A stretch of DNA of 64,000 nucleotides from Bolinopsis microptera. Its lineage: Eukaryota; Ctenophora; Tentaculata; Lobata; Bolinopsidae. The notes beneath the pieces are model-generated. The model ran no database searches. It was not told where the DNA came from and was given only the letters and a program-made list of their open reading frames with translations. Shown in pieces: positions 11,454 to 22,254 of this stretch. The stretch lies in assembly GCF_026151205.1 (NCBI RefSeq), contig NC_087072.1, forward strand, positions 23,825,603-23,889,602. The letters are read 5' to 3'. Each line of letters begins with the position of its first letter. The stretch's first letter is position 1. The position numbers and the translations under genes were made by a program.

Positions 11454-13780
11454 AGTACAGACAGATCCGTCTGAAAAAATCGATCTGCCGACACACAAAG
11501 CTTACAAAGGATTTTTAGTCCTAATAGATGTCCTTTATGGCTGACCAACTTTTCCAAACTTTTCCACGTTTTTTAATGTCTTAAGGCCACTTTTTGCCAC
11601 TTTACCACTTTTTACCACCTTTCTTGTTTGTCGAATATCTTTAGTTGTGAACATCGTAAAAGGTTGCGGATCAATCGAGTGTGTTTCATATTACCATGAA
11701 GAAAAACTTTTGTTCTAGCAACTTTTACGTCAGATAATCATTTAATTGGATAATTATCAATTAGCTAATTAGCAAAATTCTAAAATTTTTTTATTGGCTC
11801 AAAGTGATCAAATCGCATGAAACGCGGAGAAAAATGCTTTTCACTTTTGTAGTTGGAGTTCAGTAAATCGCGGCAGATTTTTGTAATCCTGGAATTACTA
11901 AGTGGAAAGGTATGAAATGAACGTGTTTAACATGTAGTTTCATAACTAATACCTAGAAGATCATTTAAAGATACTCACCAAGGCACAGTCAAGTCGAAAG
12001 ACAAACGATAGCTCTTGTACAACGGTTGTATTGATTTCACGATGGTAAATCACGTGGGTTAAGATTCAAATTTGTTAATCAAACTCTGTAACGTCCAAAG
12101 GATAATCTAAACCCTATCTGGGTAAGATTTCGTTCTCAAATTAAATTAGTTGTTATAAGTATTGGATGGGATTATAGTTCTTATCAGTTATTAATTCAAA
12201 GAAAATGTGTATATGATCTAATGGTTAATGAGCTGTATGCCGTGAGACCGGTATCCAGCTGTTTCGTTTATACCGAAAAGCTGTAATTGCCATGGATCAA
12301 TTTTCATTAAGAGGAATGAAAGATACCAGGGACAAGAAGCCAGATGGTGAAGTTGAATACTTCAACATCATCTGTATATGTATTTTATGTTATGCTACTA
12401 TTAGCAGCAAAATATTCCCATTGAAGTGGTGGTTAAAGCTAAAATTAACAATGAAAAGAAGGATAAAATTAATTAGAGCAGGAATAGTAAAACGTAATTA
12501 TTCATTCAGTAAATTTCACGTAAGCCATAACATAAAATCAAGTGTTGGTTTTCCTTGGATTGAAGGCGATGTACAACGCCACAGGATATGACAATTGCTG
12601 ATTGTGAAAGAAGAGTTGCGTTCAGCACAGTTTGATTTGGAAGTGATACACTTGCTCTTACCTAAGGTGCCTTTGATTCATAAGGATGTTATTAGCTTTT
12701 GCAACGTATAGCCATGAGGCCAAGATAGTTTAGATGAAACTGTTAAACGCTCTAATATACAGGTTCGTCCGGATGGTTTCAACTCAAGAGTTATATAATA
12801 TTCGTTGCTGATGTGACAACACTTCGTAGATACATGCCACTAATACTATCTGAAAATGTGTTAGAATGGGAAAGAGGTTGGAATCAGAGCCGTTAGTAGC
12901 ACATTGATGTAAAAGGGTGTTAATCATTACAATATAACGATTTCTTAACTGTTATATTGAAGTCAAAATGTGTACAATATGTTGGTTGACGTGCCATTGT
13001 TGAGTTTTTAGAAAATCGATAAAGGCTGTAATGGAATTTGTTAGGCAAACTCTTATTCTAGTTCTTTTCAGTTTCATACTATACTTGATATTTAGATTAC
13101 TGAATCTGATTTACTAAATAAAGTAAAATTTTGATTTAAGTAAGTCTTTGACAACTGATCCACTATAGTTTTTTTAAAGAGGGTTTTCGGTGTCAAGGAA
13201 AAGTTTTGATTTTTATTAAAGATTTTCTTCAAGACTGAAACAAGTTATGTAAGGACAAATGGTTCAAGGTGAAAAACACTGTTTCTGGTTGTATCTCCGG
13301 GGTCATATTGGAGCCATAAAAAAATTTTTATAAATGTTGTAATAGCTAATGATAATTATCAGATTAAGATTATCAGTATTGCTAGATGACCCAAGTTATT
13401 GGTATCAGGTAACACACTCGATTTGTGCAACATTTTCGAGTTCAACTAGAGAGTATTCGAAGTAATCGAAATGTAAAGTGTTCAAATAATTAAATGGCAA
13501 AAGTGCCTAGAACTAAAATTTGTAAAATGTGTAGATAAAGAATCTATTGGATCACGTCAAAAATTTTGTAATTCCATGTTCCAGATTGGGTTTTAGACAG
13601 ATTGTCATGTATTTCCAAGGCAAATTGTTGATTTGCTTGAGTTTGTTGGATGTTTCTGAAATTAAGTCAAATAATGTTGTCAATGATATCAGCATTTAGC
13701 TTTATCTGACATCATCTTGAGTTTGTGTCAATGTGGAATCCGTTTCGGCTCATAATGTTTTGACGAGCTGTTTTAAGTCT
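11454..13780. other. Unclassified DNA between LINE pieces B and D
   Basis: AT-rich sequence replaces the LINE linker at the edge of copy B. One open frame of 99 codons (12,292-12,591, plus strand) has a hydrophobic stretch (YFNIICICILCYATI) followed by a lysine/arginine-rich segment. It matches no family I recognise and has no obvious splice partners, so it is probably chance. Nothing else was supported. Confidence 0.4.
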
Positions 13781-14645
13781 AACGTCCAAAGCGGTTTAAC
13801 GTTAGGGGATGGGTGGGTTACTTTCCCTTTTAACAGCTTAGATGAAATCGCTTTTTGAACTCCTTGTTGCAGACGGGAGTATGTGGGGGTACTTATTTAG
13901 TTTTGTTTTTAGAGCGTTTTGCTGAATCTGTAGCTTTCACGATTTGGTTCAGTGTTTTTCACGCGACACCAAAAAGCAGATAGTCGAATCTGGTTTCACA
14001 ATAATATAAATTGTGAAAAAGGTCAAATCTTCATTGTCTTTCTTAATTCTATTGGAACAAACCAGTTCGGAGTGATGTAGACTGATTGGGAAGCAGTTTT
14101 GCAGTCTAATAATTGATTGGACAAAGATTTAAAAAATATGATTTCAAATTCTCTACAACGCGACTTCCAATTTTTAGGAATGTTTAGTCGAATAGTCAAG
14201 TTTTGATAAAATTCCAAGGTACCAGATATCAGTAATACGGAACAACTGCAATGAGTTCTACTGGTCAATGTCTTACTGTAGGGTTTAAAATTTTCTCATT
14301 GGAGGGTGGTTAATACAATTAATAATTTGCAATGGTGGGTTTACTTTGAAGACAAAAATCTGAAACATGATACCTTAATATTGAATGATAGGAAAATAGT
14401 TATTTTACCCGAGTATTGATAAGAACCTCACATGGTAACCATCTTATGGTAAAAATTCGTCTAACGATATTATTTTTATCATTACTCTACTTTATCTTTA
14501 CGTTTCGAAAGCAACTGTATTAATTCAAAAATTAAGCGGGGAGGTGCGGTACTTTAATGTTTGTTCCAAATATGCGCCAACAACCAACTGGCAACAAATT
14601 TACTCTGCAACATTTACTCTAGAAAAATTAAATGTTGTCCGCACG
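13781..14645 (-). mobile_element. LINE relic D: decayed endonuclease 5' part
   Basis: Many short blocks line up in order with the endonuclease half of copy C (aactccttgttgcagac, gtagctttcacgatt, aaccagttc, ggtgcggtact, aattaaatgttgt). Divergence is heavy and no frame survives. The 5' end (about 14,645) abuts the truncated 3' end of copy C at 14,647. It is clearly older than B and C. Confidence 0.7.
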
Positions 14646-14646
14646 C

Positions 14647-17020
14647 ATCTGTTTTATCTGCTATAGAAACGGACAAATTCAGTCTTGTCTTCGTTAACAA
14701 GTAGGTCCCATTCAGCCAAGATTTCTCTGCAAATAGGCAAGAGAGAGTCTGGGTCAAAAGGAGGGTTTGGACGCAGTAAGTGAAATGATAACACTACTCT
14801 TAGGTGGTACAGAGCGCCAGCAAAGTATAGAGTAAAATATGCCCCTGAAGCTCCATCACCTTGGAAAGATCCGTTGGAGGTTTCAAACTCCAGAGAGATT
14901 GTTTCGTCAATCTTAATTCTGAGCTTGGTATTTGACAACAAATACCTTGCTAACCTGATGTCGTCGTCACAGCAACCAGCTTCCTTTAGCAAGTCAAGAA
15001 TTACTGGTCGCTTTATGGTGTCAAAAGCTGAGCTCATATCAATGCCCATTTTGGAGAATTCCCATCTTTTCTCCTTCACTACAGATATAAGTAGGCGTTG
15101 GGTCCATACAATATTCGCACAACTGTGACCTGCCTTGTACGCATTTTGCCAGGGTCCAGTATACTCAGCAATCTGTCTCCTGACCCTGTGAAGTGTTAAA
15201 GGGACAAGAGCTTCCTAGTGCCGTTGAGAAGACATAGGGGCCTGAGACTCTTAACTGGTCCTTTGGGTTTGCCATGCTTTTGCAGTGGTGCTAAATATCC
15301 CTCTGTAAAAGATGGAACATGTTCATTACGCTCAAAAGATTGGTTAATGAGGGTAGCATATTGTCTGTAGAAATTTTCAGGAGCATATTTTAGAAGCTCA
15401 TTGGGAATCTGATCTGGGCCTACTGCCTTACCATTCTTCAACTTTGAGGCTGCATACTGTACTTCTTCACAGGTTATAGGAGTCTGAAGGGGTCTAGGAG
15501 GTCCTATGAAGGGTTGTAAAGGGGGTTCTGTACTGGCATAGTGTTGCAAGAACCATTCACGGACAATGGCAGCCTTCTCTTCATCGTTTCCAACGAGCTG
15601 ATTGTCTGCGTTGAACACTGATATTGGTTCTGCTTGTTTATCAGTGGCAAGGGCACGTGTGGCTTCAAACTTACGCTTCGTGTCGTCAGCGTTATTGATA
15701 GCATCTTCTAGCTTGTTAGCATATTCTGTCTCAAGTTCTTTAAGGCGTTTGTTGATGTTGTTCTTGAGTTTGTTGATGTTTCGTCGCAATTCAGTCCTAT
15801 CATGCAGCATGTTGTCATTCAGTTGAAGTATCAGCTTGTGTCTTTCATCTGACATGCAACATACTTGAGGGTCTGATGAATGTTGAGTTCTTCTGTTTTT
15901 CTGTCTCATACCCACTGTTTTAGACGCAGCAGTTTTAACAGTTCCAAATAACTGCTCAAAGCCTGCTTAAACGTTAGGGGGAGTGGGTAGGCTGTCTATT
16001 TGCTGTATGACAGCTTGGTGAAACTGGTTCTCTAACTCCTTGTTGCAGACCAGGGACGTTGTGTTGTACTTTACGGTCTTAGTTTTTCTGTTTTTGTAGA
16101 GCTTAGTTTTCTGCCTGAGATCTATGGTAGCTTTCACGATTTTGTGATCTGAGTGTAGTTTTGCACCACCATAAGCCCTGGCATCACTCAAAAAAGCAGT
16201 ACTGCGAGACCGGCACAAAATAAAATCAATCTGTGAGAAATAAGGACAACTTTTCTTGGTCTTTTTATCTTTGACCCAACCAGTTCTGGTAGTGATGTGA
16301 CGACTGGAATGGCGGAAAGCAGTATTTGCAGCAAATAAGTTATTGAACACAAGAAATTTCAACAACCTCTCACCGTTTTCATTCCTCCTACCAACGCCGT
16401 ACCTTCCTAAGTTCTTATGAAGGCCACTGTTGTAGTCTTGATCTGACCGTTTACCAAGTTTTGCATTAAAATCCCCCAGTATCCAGAGTTCATAACGTGC
16501 GGGTACATCCACTGCTACTTGAAGTTCACGGTAAAACTGGTCTGTAGCTGCTGGGTTTGAAATTGTCTTTGGATTGGTTGGGCTGTAACAATTAACGATG
16601 CGCAATTTGCAAGGGGGTTTGCAAGCAGATTTTGAAGGAACAAAAAACTCCATGTAAACAACACGATCGCTAATCTGATGAAATGAACGGAAATAATTAT
16701 TAACGCGAGTATTGATAAGAAACCCCAGTCCACCATGGTAACCATCCTTCTGGTCAAACAAAAGAAGTCTCGAATCTGAAAACTGACGTACTTTAGTCTC
16801 TTGTAGTCCAATAACATCTAAATTATATCTGTCACAGTCCTGTGACACTGAAATTATCGCAACTGTTATTATATTTCAAAAAACTTTTAACGGGTGCAGG
16901 TGCGGTACTTTTAAAATGTTTGTTCCAAATATTGACCGCCAAACAAAACGCAACTGGCAAACTAAATTATAAACTTGCAAACAAATTTACTCTAGGCAAA
17001 AATTAAATGTTGTGGCCGCA
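14647..17020 (-). mobile_element. LINE copy C: endonuclease plus N-terminal reverse transcriptase, 3' truncated
   Basis: This is the best-preserved endonuclease of the family. One long frame, 15,967-16,848, shows LQETKVR, FLINTRVNNYFRSFHQ, ILGDFNAKLG and LHSDHKIV, the standard apurinic-like endonuclease signature residues Glu, Asp-Asn and Asp-His. A second frame, 15,196-15,915, holds the linker and the start of the reverse transcriptase, and a third, 14,654-15,079, continues it. An in-frame deletion of about 72 bp has removed the YADD catalytic block that copy B retains. The element ends at 14,647. It could not retropose by itself. Confidence 0.87.
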
Positions 17021-17134
17021 CCGCGCGTATTTTTCATTTTACAGCGTAGCGCTAAAACAAAGCTAAAGTTTGTACTTAACTCATACTTCCACTTCAGTAA
17101 TTAATTAGATTTTAGGGTATTTTATTGTCTAAAT

Positions 17135-17215
17135 ACTTGTCATACGTTGTATGACCCTTCGCGGCTCCCCCTGTATCGTACCTAGTGAAACGACCGTGGG
17201 GTGTCACAACGTGAT
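17135..17215. repeat. Right arm of the distant inverted repeat
   Basis: Contains cttgtcatacgttgtatgac, ggctccccctgt and cgaccgtgggg, the reverse complement of blocks at 8,440-8,570 in the same order. It lies just past the 5' end of LINE copy C. Confidence 0.6.
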
Positions 17216-17219
17216 ACAA

Positions 17220-18531
17220 CTAAATACATTTTGCACATACCTGCGAGTGTTGTTAAATTCAACTCAGTAAAAATACCTCAGTCACTCCAACCAAGAATTC
17301 AAAAGGCAAGGGTGGGTGCTCATGTCTAAACTACACGGTCCGCAGTTTCCGATCCTGTATCCCCCGCAGCTTAATATAATTCTTTTTGACGTATTGTTGT
17401 AATTATTGAATTTTTATATAGGGTCATTGTTATATTATATGTGTATATTGTTTGAATATCTTTTTTGATATTGTTTTAAAAGGTATATATACCTTCAAGC
17501 CACTCTCTTGCTACTCCAAGTCTCCTAAGATATTTGGTCTAAAGGTCCTTCTAGTTACACTCATGCACTTATAATATATTTTTTGTTTGCTTTAATCGAT
17601 AATATACAAAATTGTTGTTTCTTTTTTATTCCGGCTGTCTTCGGGTAGTAGAATCTATATCAATACCCATAGATTTCATAAGATGTTTATTACTATTACA
17701 GACTTATCCAATCACACAGCCCTTCTTTTACGGAACTGGATGCAATACTGCTTCCCTTTTGTGGATTCTCTAAAATGATTTTTCTAGAGTTGATGGCCGA
17801 GACAATTTTACTGGATCCTCTTGAAATCATAAATTCGCCACTCCCTCCATTAAAACAGTTATATTTAAAACAAAATCAAGTCTTTCATTATATAATAATT
17901 ATATGTCTGTTGGACCAGATATTCACTAATTTTTATGATATTTGTATGCTATAACCCGTGATCCGTTCAAGTTAATTGTATTTAATAACTACTGAATTAA
18001 CAAATAACCTGATGTGCATGTCTATCCTCTCCAAGAGGCTAACCTCTGGATATTACCTTAAAGTTGAGATTGATCCTCAAGATGTTTTGATGTACATGAT
18101 CTAGTCATTGCAACAATCCAGTCAAGGATTTATCTTAGTGACCACTTTCAACCATGGTTCATTTTGTTGATAGCACTTTATTCTATTGTGTCCTGTTTCG
18201 TTATCGTGTGAGATAAATTGATACCAAATTACAATTTCTTATCCAGGTAAATATGGATTGAGATATTATGACTGGGTAGCAGTGGTATGAATGATGAGAA
18301 TCCTGGGGAAAATGTCCCTGTCGTCAATGAACGATACTTTCTAAGGTACTTAGTATTTACTGAAATTTATTTACATCAATAAATGCACACAATTCTAGAT
18401 CTAAATTTAACTGTGGGAAAACAAGTTGTCCCAGGCAACGCACACAACCAGGGCTTGCCCTTTCCCTCTTGTTCTATCTTCCCGCTTCCATTCATCTCTT
18501 TCTCTGCTTCAAGATGTTGCAGTCACATTGC
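17220..18531. other. Intergenic, no gene seen
   Basis: AT-rich sequence without convincing exons. Only short chance frames and scattered AT runs are visible. Confidence 0.5.
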
Positions 18532-18535
18532 TTAA

Positions 18536-18572
<37 letters not shown>

Positions 18573-18811
18573 GGGGTTCACCCTGATTTTTTGTGAAACT
18601 TGGTTTCGAGATAGCAGTTGTCCAACAAACTAGGACCAGTGACCGAACTTTTGAGCGGGTCCCGGACTCCAACCGCCAAACGGTGTCTGCGGGGCAGCCA
18701 CGCCCATATTAGGTCCAAATTTTTGAATTTGGCCGACAAATTTTTGCGATTCGAAATCTCGAAACCAAGTTTCACAAAAAAAATCACGGTGAACCCCCCC
18801 TCCCCCCTTAA
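18532..18811. mobile_element. PiggyBac-like MITE with TTAA ends and a poly-G tract
   Basis: TTAA occurs at 18,532-18,535 and 18,808-18,811. Between them are inverted ends: a G-run, then ggttcaccctgatttttt and gtgaaacttggtttcgaga on the left, and tctcgaaaccaagtttcac then tcacggtgaacc and a C-run on the right. The TTAA duplication is the hallmark of piggyBac-type transposition. The left terminal G-run has expanded to more than 30 bases. There is no transposase, so the element is non-autonomous. Confidence 0.75.
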
Positions 18812-19195
18812 ATCATTCTTTCATTCTAGGATATTGATTTAAAAAAATCGTATTAACGTTAATAAAGTTTCTATGGATAATTTTATACAGTAGTCTATAG
18901 ACCAACTAAATTATTTTACTATTATATGTATGGTTAAGAGTTTTATGACATTGAATGAATCTATTTATTACAAGTACTAAGGACTGCTAGTACGGTATTT
19001 TGTATTAGTTTGTTTTCACTTCTGCACGTTTAGGCAGTTGCTCTTGTGACCAGAGTTTTAAGAGTTATATATATATATATAATACATATAAAATCGTATT
19101 GTTTATAGATGATGGTAAACCATTGGCAACTCTGCAGTCTTCATGCCACCTAGCCCCGCCAGGTTCAGTTGACAGTTAAAACCAGTTTGTTTCAG

Positions 19196-21485
19196 GCCAA
19201 GGAGGGCTAATCCTGCTCAAGAAAACCAAGCTGCTGATGGAAGACAGGCAGCAGTCCCACAAAGAGATGTACAACCAAGAAGGCCACTACGAAGACGGCC
19301 ACGTCCACAGGCTCGTCCCCGACTCTCTCCACCTCGGTACAATATGATTATTTTTTGAAACTTAAGAATGACATCTAATCCAGTGTTTCAGCTCATTTTA
19401 ATTTTTAGCTGTGCTTATTGTGTGGTTATTGTGTGGTTATTATGTGCTTATTTATATTGTGTGCTTATTGTGTGATATTAGTGTTTGATAACCACATGTA
19501 AAATTTGAGTCATCTAGACTTAATTAAAACTGTTTTCAGCCGCAGAAGACGACAAAACCCAAATCCCCGTAATGATAATCCTGTGCAGCTAGATCCAGAA
19601 AGACCACTTTTAAATCCTGGCTGGCTGAACGTTGACTTAGAAGGATTGAACTTCAACAATGAGGATTCTGATGACGAGGAAGACACTGACTACGATACAG
19701 ATGCAAGCAGTGATGACACAAGCAGTACAACAAGCAGTAATGAGGTGCCCATACCTCTCTTTAGGATTAATGAAGATGAAGACGACAATGACGACGAGGA
19801 TGGTGACGAGGATGATAATCTGATTCAGTGGCATCCTGACCCCTTCGAGCCGTTTGGATTGAACTTCGAACGTGGGATGGATCTTAACAATTTCATGGAC
19901 GTCTTCAGAAGGATAGCGTACGGTTTGAACTCTACAAGAAGCTCCATACAATTAGATACATTGCCAGCTCCTAGACCTTTAGATCCTGAGAAGATAGATC
20001 TTTATAATGGGAATCTTCCTCCCCTCGGTAGCATTCCGATGCACAGAAACTTTCTTATTCCCCCCTTCACCAATGTCATAGTAAGTCACAACAACGTGTC
20101 ATGTTGAGTACTGTTACTTATTGTTTACAGTTAACTTCACAAGTAGAAATAAGGATAGGCATAAATTAATTACGTCTCCAAAGCTTAATATCACATGGAT
20201 AAGCTGAATAATCAAAACAGCTCTACCTTCATAGAGATTATATTACAGGTGGATGCAATGCCCACACAGATTCAAAGAAGACACATATTCTTCACTAACT
20301 ACACCAGAGATTGCTGGAACGGACTTCAAGACTCAGCCAAGCAATCTGAACTTCGTGCACTAAAGTCGAAAATATGGGTTACTGTCGAAACTTCCGCCAT
20401 GCTACAGAGATACTATCCTATACTTTATTTAGAGGTTTCTTGGTATTCAGCTGTGCATTTATATTTTAAACTTAGTTGTATACAGCCCCTTTCTTTGCGT
20501 TTTACTAGATATGTATTAATCTCTATCTATTCACCATAATATCATCTTCTAAGCAAATCAGGAATTTCATATATTTCACATTAACATCCAAACATTACAG
20601 ATACAGGACCTATTGAACAGACTTATACCCAACAGACTATATCAGATTCTAGTTGAAGACCCCGTTGACAGGCTCTCTGTAATAGCTCTGCCTCTCGACA
20701 CCATCCCCGGATCTTGTATGTACTTTATGAGCAAGGACTGCAAATTTCTTCTTCACACAGGCAGCAATGCGGGACAGGAGTCCTTTGTTTCTTCCTTCAG
20801 GAAGATCAAGGAAATAACTCCTGTTATTGATACTCTTTATATTGACACAGCACTTTATTTTCCTGGCTCGGACGAATCTTTTCGAAAAAAATTAGAGAGT
20901 AGGAATAGTGCCATGTCGAGGATAAAATCTTTCATGACAACAATGGTCAGCAATACGGAACACAATTATTTCTTTTCAATTCAGTACAGGGCCGGCATGG
21001 AGAAGTTCATGCTAGACATTGTTTCCTGGGCCAAAAACTGGAAAATAGGGATCACAGAGGACTTGTACGAGTGGAACTATAGAGAGTTGCTCGATCATAG
21101 AGATAGAACTTTCAAGGTAGATCATTTGGATCACCGGCTCCTCAACCAAGTTGCTCAAGAACAAGCGCACATATTCTTCTACACGGCCGAGCAATCGAAC
21201 TTCGATCACCTGCACAGCACAAACTGTAACCATATCAAGCTGCATGTCATATACGATTACCACTCCAGTATAGAGCGAGTCAGGGAGCCACGGTGCTGCT
21301 CCAGCACTATCTACAGGAAATGCAGGGCCTTTAACAATGACTCCGACTCCGAGGAGACAGACCTGAACTATTATATATTGTACCCCTCTCATCCTACCAC
21401 CTCCCAGACTAAGTCTATTGTTAAGCAGCTCAAACCGGAGAAGATATTCGGGTTGTCCCGTGCTCCTGGTGTTGGGCTATACTGA
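19196..21485 (+). CDS. SNM1/Artemis-like metallo-beta-lactamase/beta-CASP protein, predicted catalytically dead
   Basis: Exons: 19,196-19,336 (5' extent unknown), 19,540-20,080, 20,249-20,434 and 20,601-21,485, with reading phases that agree. The N-terminus is Arg/Pro-rich (RRPLRRRPRPQARPR), then very acidic (about 19,660-19,830). From about 20,060 it follows the Artemis/SNM1 fold. The zinc motif SHCHKDH of Artemis is here TNYTRDC (20,294-20,314). The GHCPGS loop is DTIPGS (about 20,697-20,714), and the TGDFR loop is TGSN (about 20,757-20,768). LYIDT (about 20,850) is kept. A beta-CASP-like segment follows (YRAGMEKFMLDI, GITEDLYEWNYRELLDH). All metal ligands in these three loops are lost, so nuclease activity is unlikely. 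A structural or regulatory role is my inference. Downstream of the stop another frame continues sensibly (see findings). Confidence 0.72.
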
Positions 21486-22254
21486 ACTTAAGGATGAGTT
21501 TAAGAGGCTGACTGAGGCCTTTCCCAGGACTTCCAGACAAGCTCCTATATTGGTTGAGTGAATGATCAATCAGTTCTACTTAATTCTGGGTATGGAATGG
21601 AAATCGTGTTGTTTTGATAAAATTGTATTGTTATTGTATGCGTTTAAACATTGCGAAAACATTAATTGTTCTATAATCATGAGATATGAAAGATATTTGG
21701 TTTCAGAAAGTTTAATGTCTCTTTTTGCTTTAATTCATTTGATGGTATTTTGAAACCTGTGCTATTAATAACGTGTATTGGTTTTTATCTACATTATACA
21801 TATTGTGTAAAATTTTTCTGTAAACTGACGAAAGTTGTACATCAACATGCAATTGGAAATATTGACCGTAGTAAAACAAAAGGTGTGTAAACAATTGGCC
21901 GATAAAGTAACACAGTAAAGATGGATAATAATAGAAATATTTGTTTGAAGAGTAAGAAGTTTAATTGGTAGTTGTTGTTGCCTAATATAGTTTAAAGTTT
22001 GTGAGTTTTAACTTATTAACCGGGGGGATTATATATATAATATATAATACAACTTTTTATATTTGTTTCATCGATATAAACCGAAGTTTATGAATGCAAT
22101 TATTATTAGGTAATGGAAATTTATCATCGTGTTTTATTGTGAATTACCTTCAGTTCAAAATATTTGTATTCTTTTTGCAAGCTTATATCAATTAGTTAAT
22201 ATGCCAATTAATTAATTAAATATTTTCTAACTTATCTTAACAAGGTGCTAGGTG
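21486..22254. other. Intergenic; possible coding tail then AT-rich DNA
   Basis: The first 76 bases read TELKDEFKRLTEAF and on to a stop at 21,561 in a frame offset from the upstream gene, probably its displaced C-terminus. The rest, to 22,254, is AT-rich with no exon. Confidence 0.45.

Noticed and set aside
12292-12591. A 99-codon gene between LINE pieces
   Set aside because: It has no recognisable domain, no splice partners and sits in AT-rich repeat DNA, so it is listed only as part of an unclassified stretch.
18578-18842. Two opposing open frames of about 70 codons
   Set aside because: They are mirror translations of the palindromic MITE.
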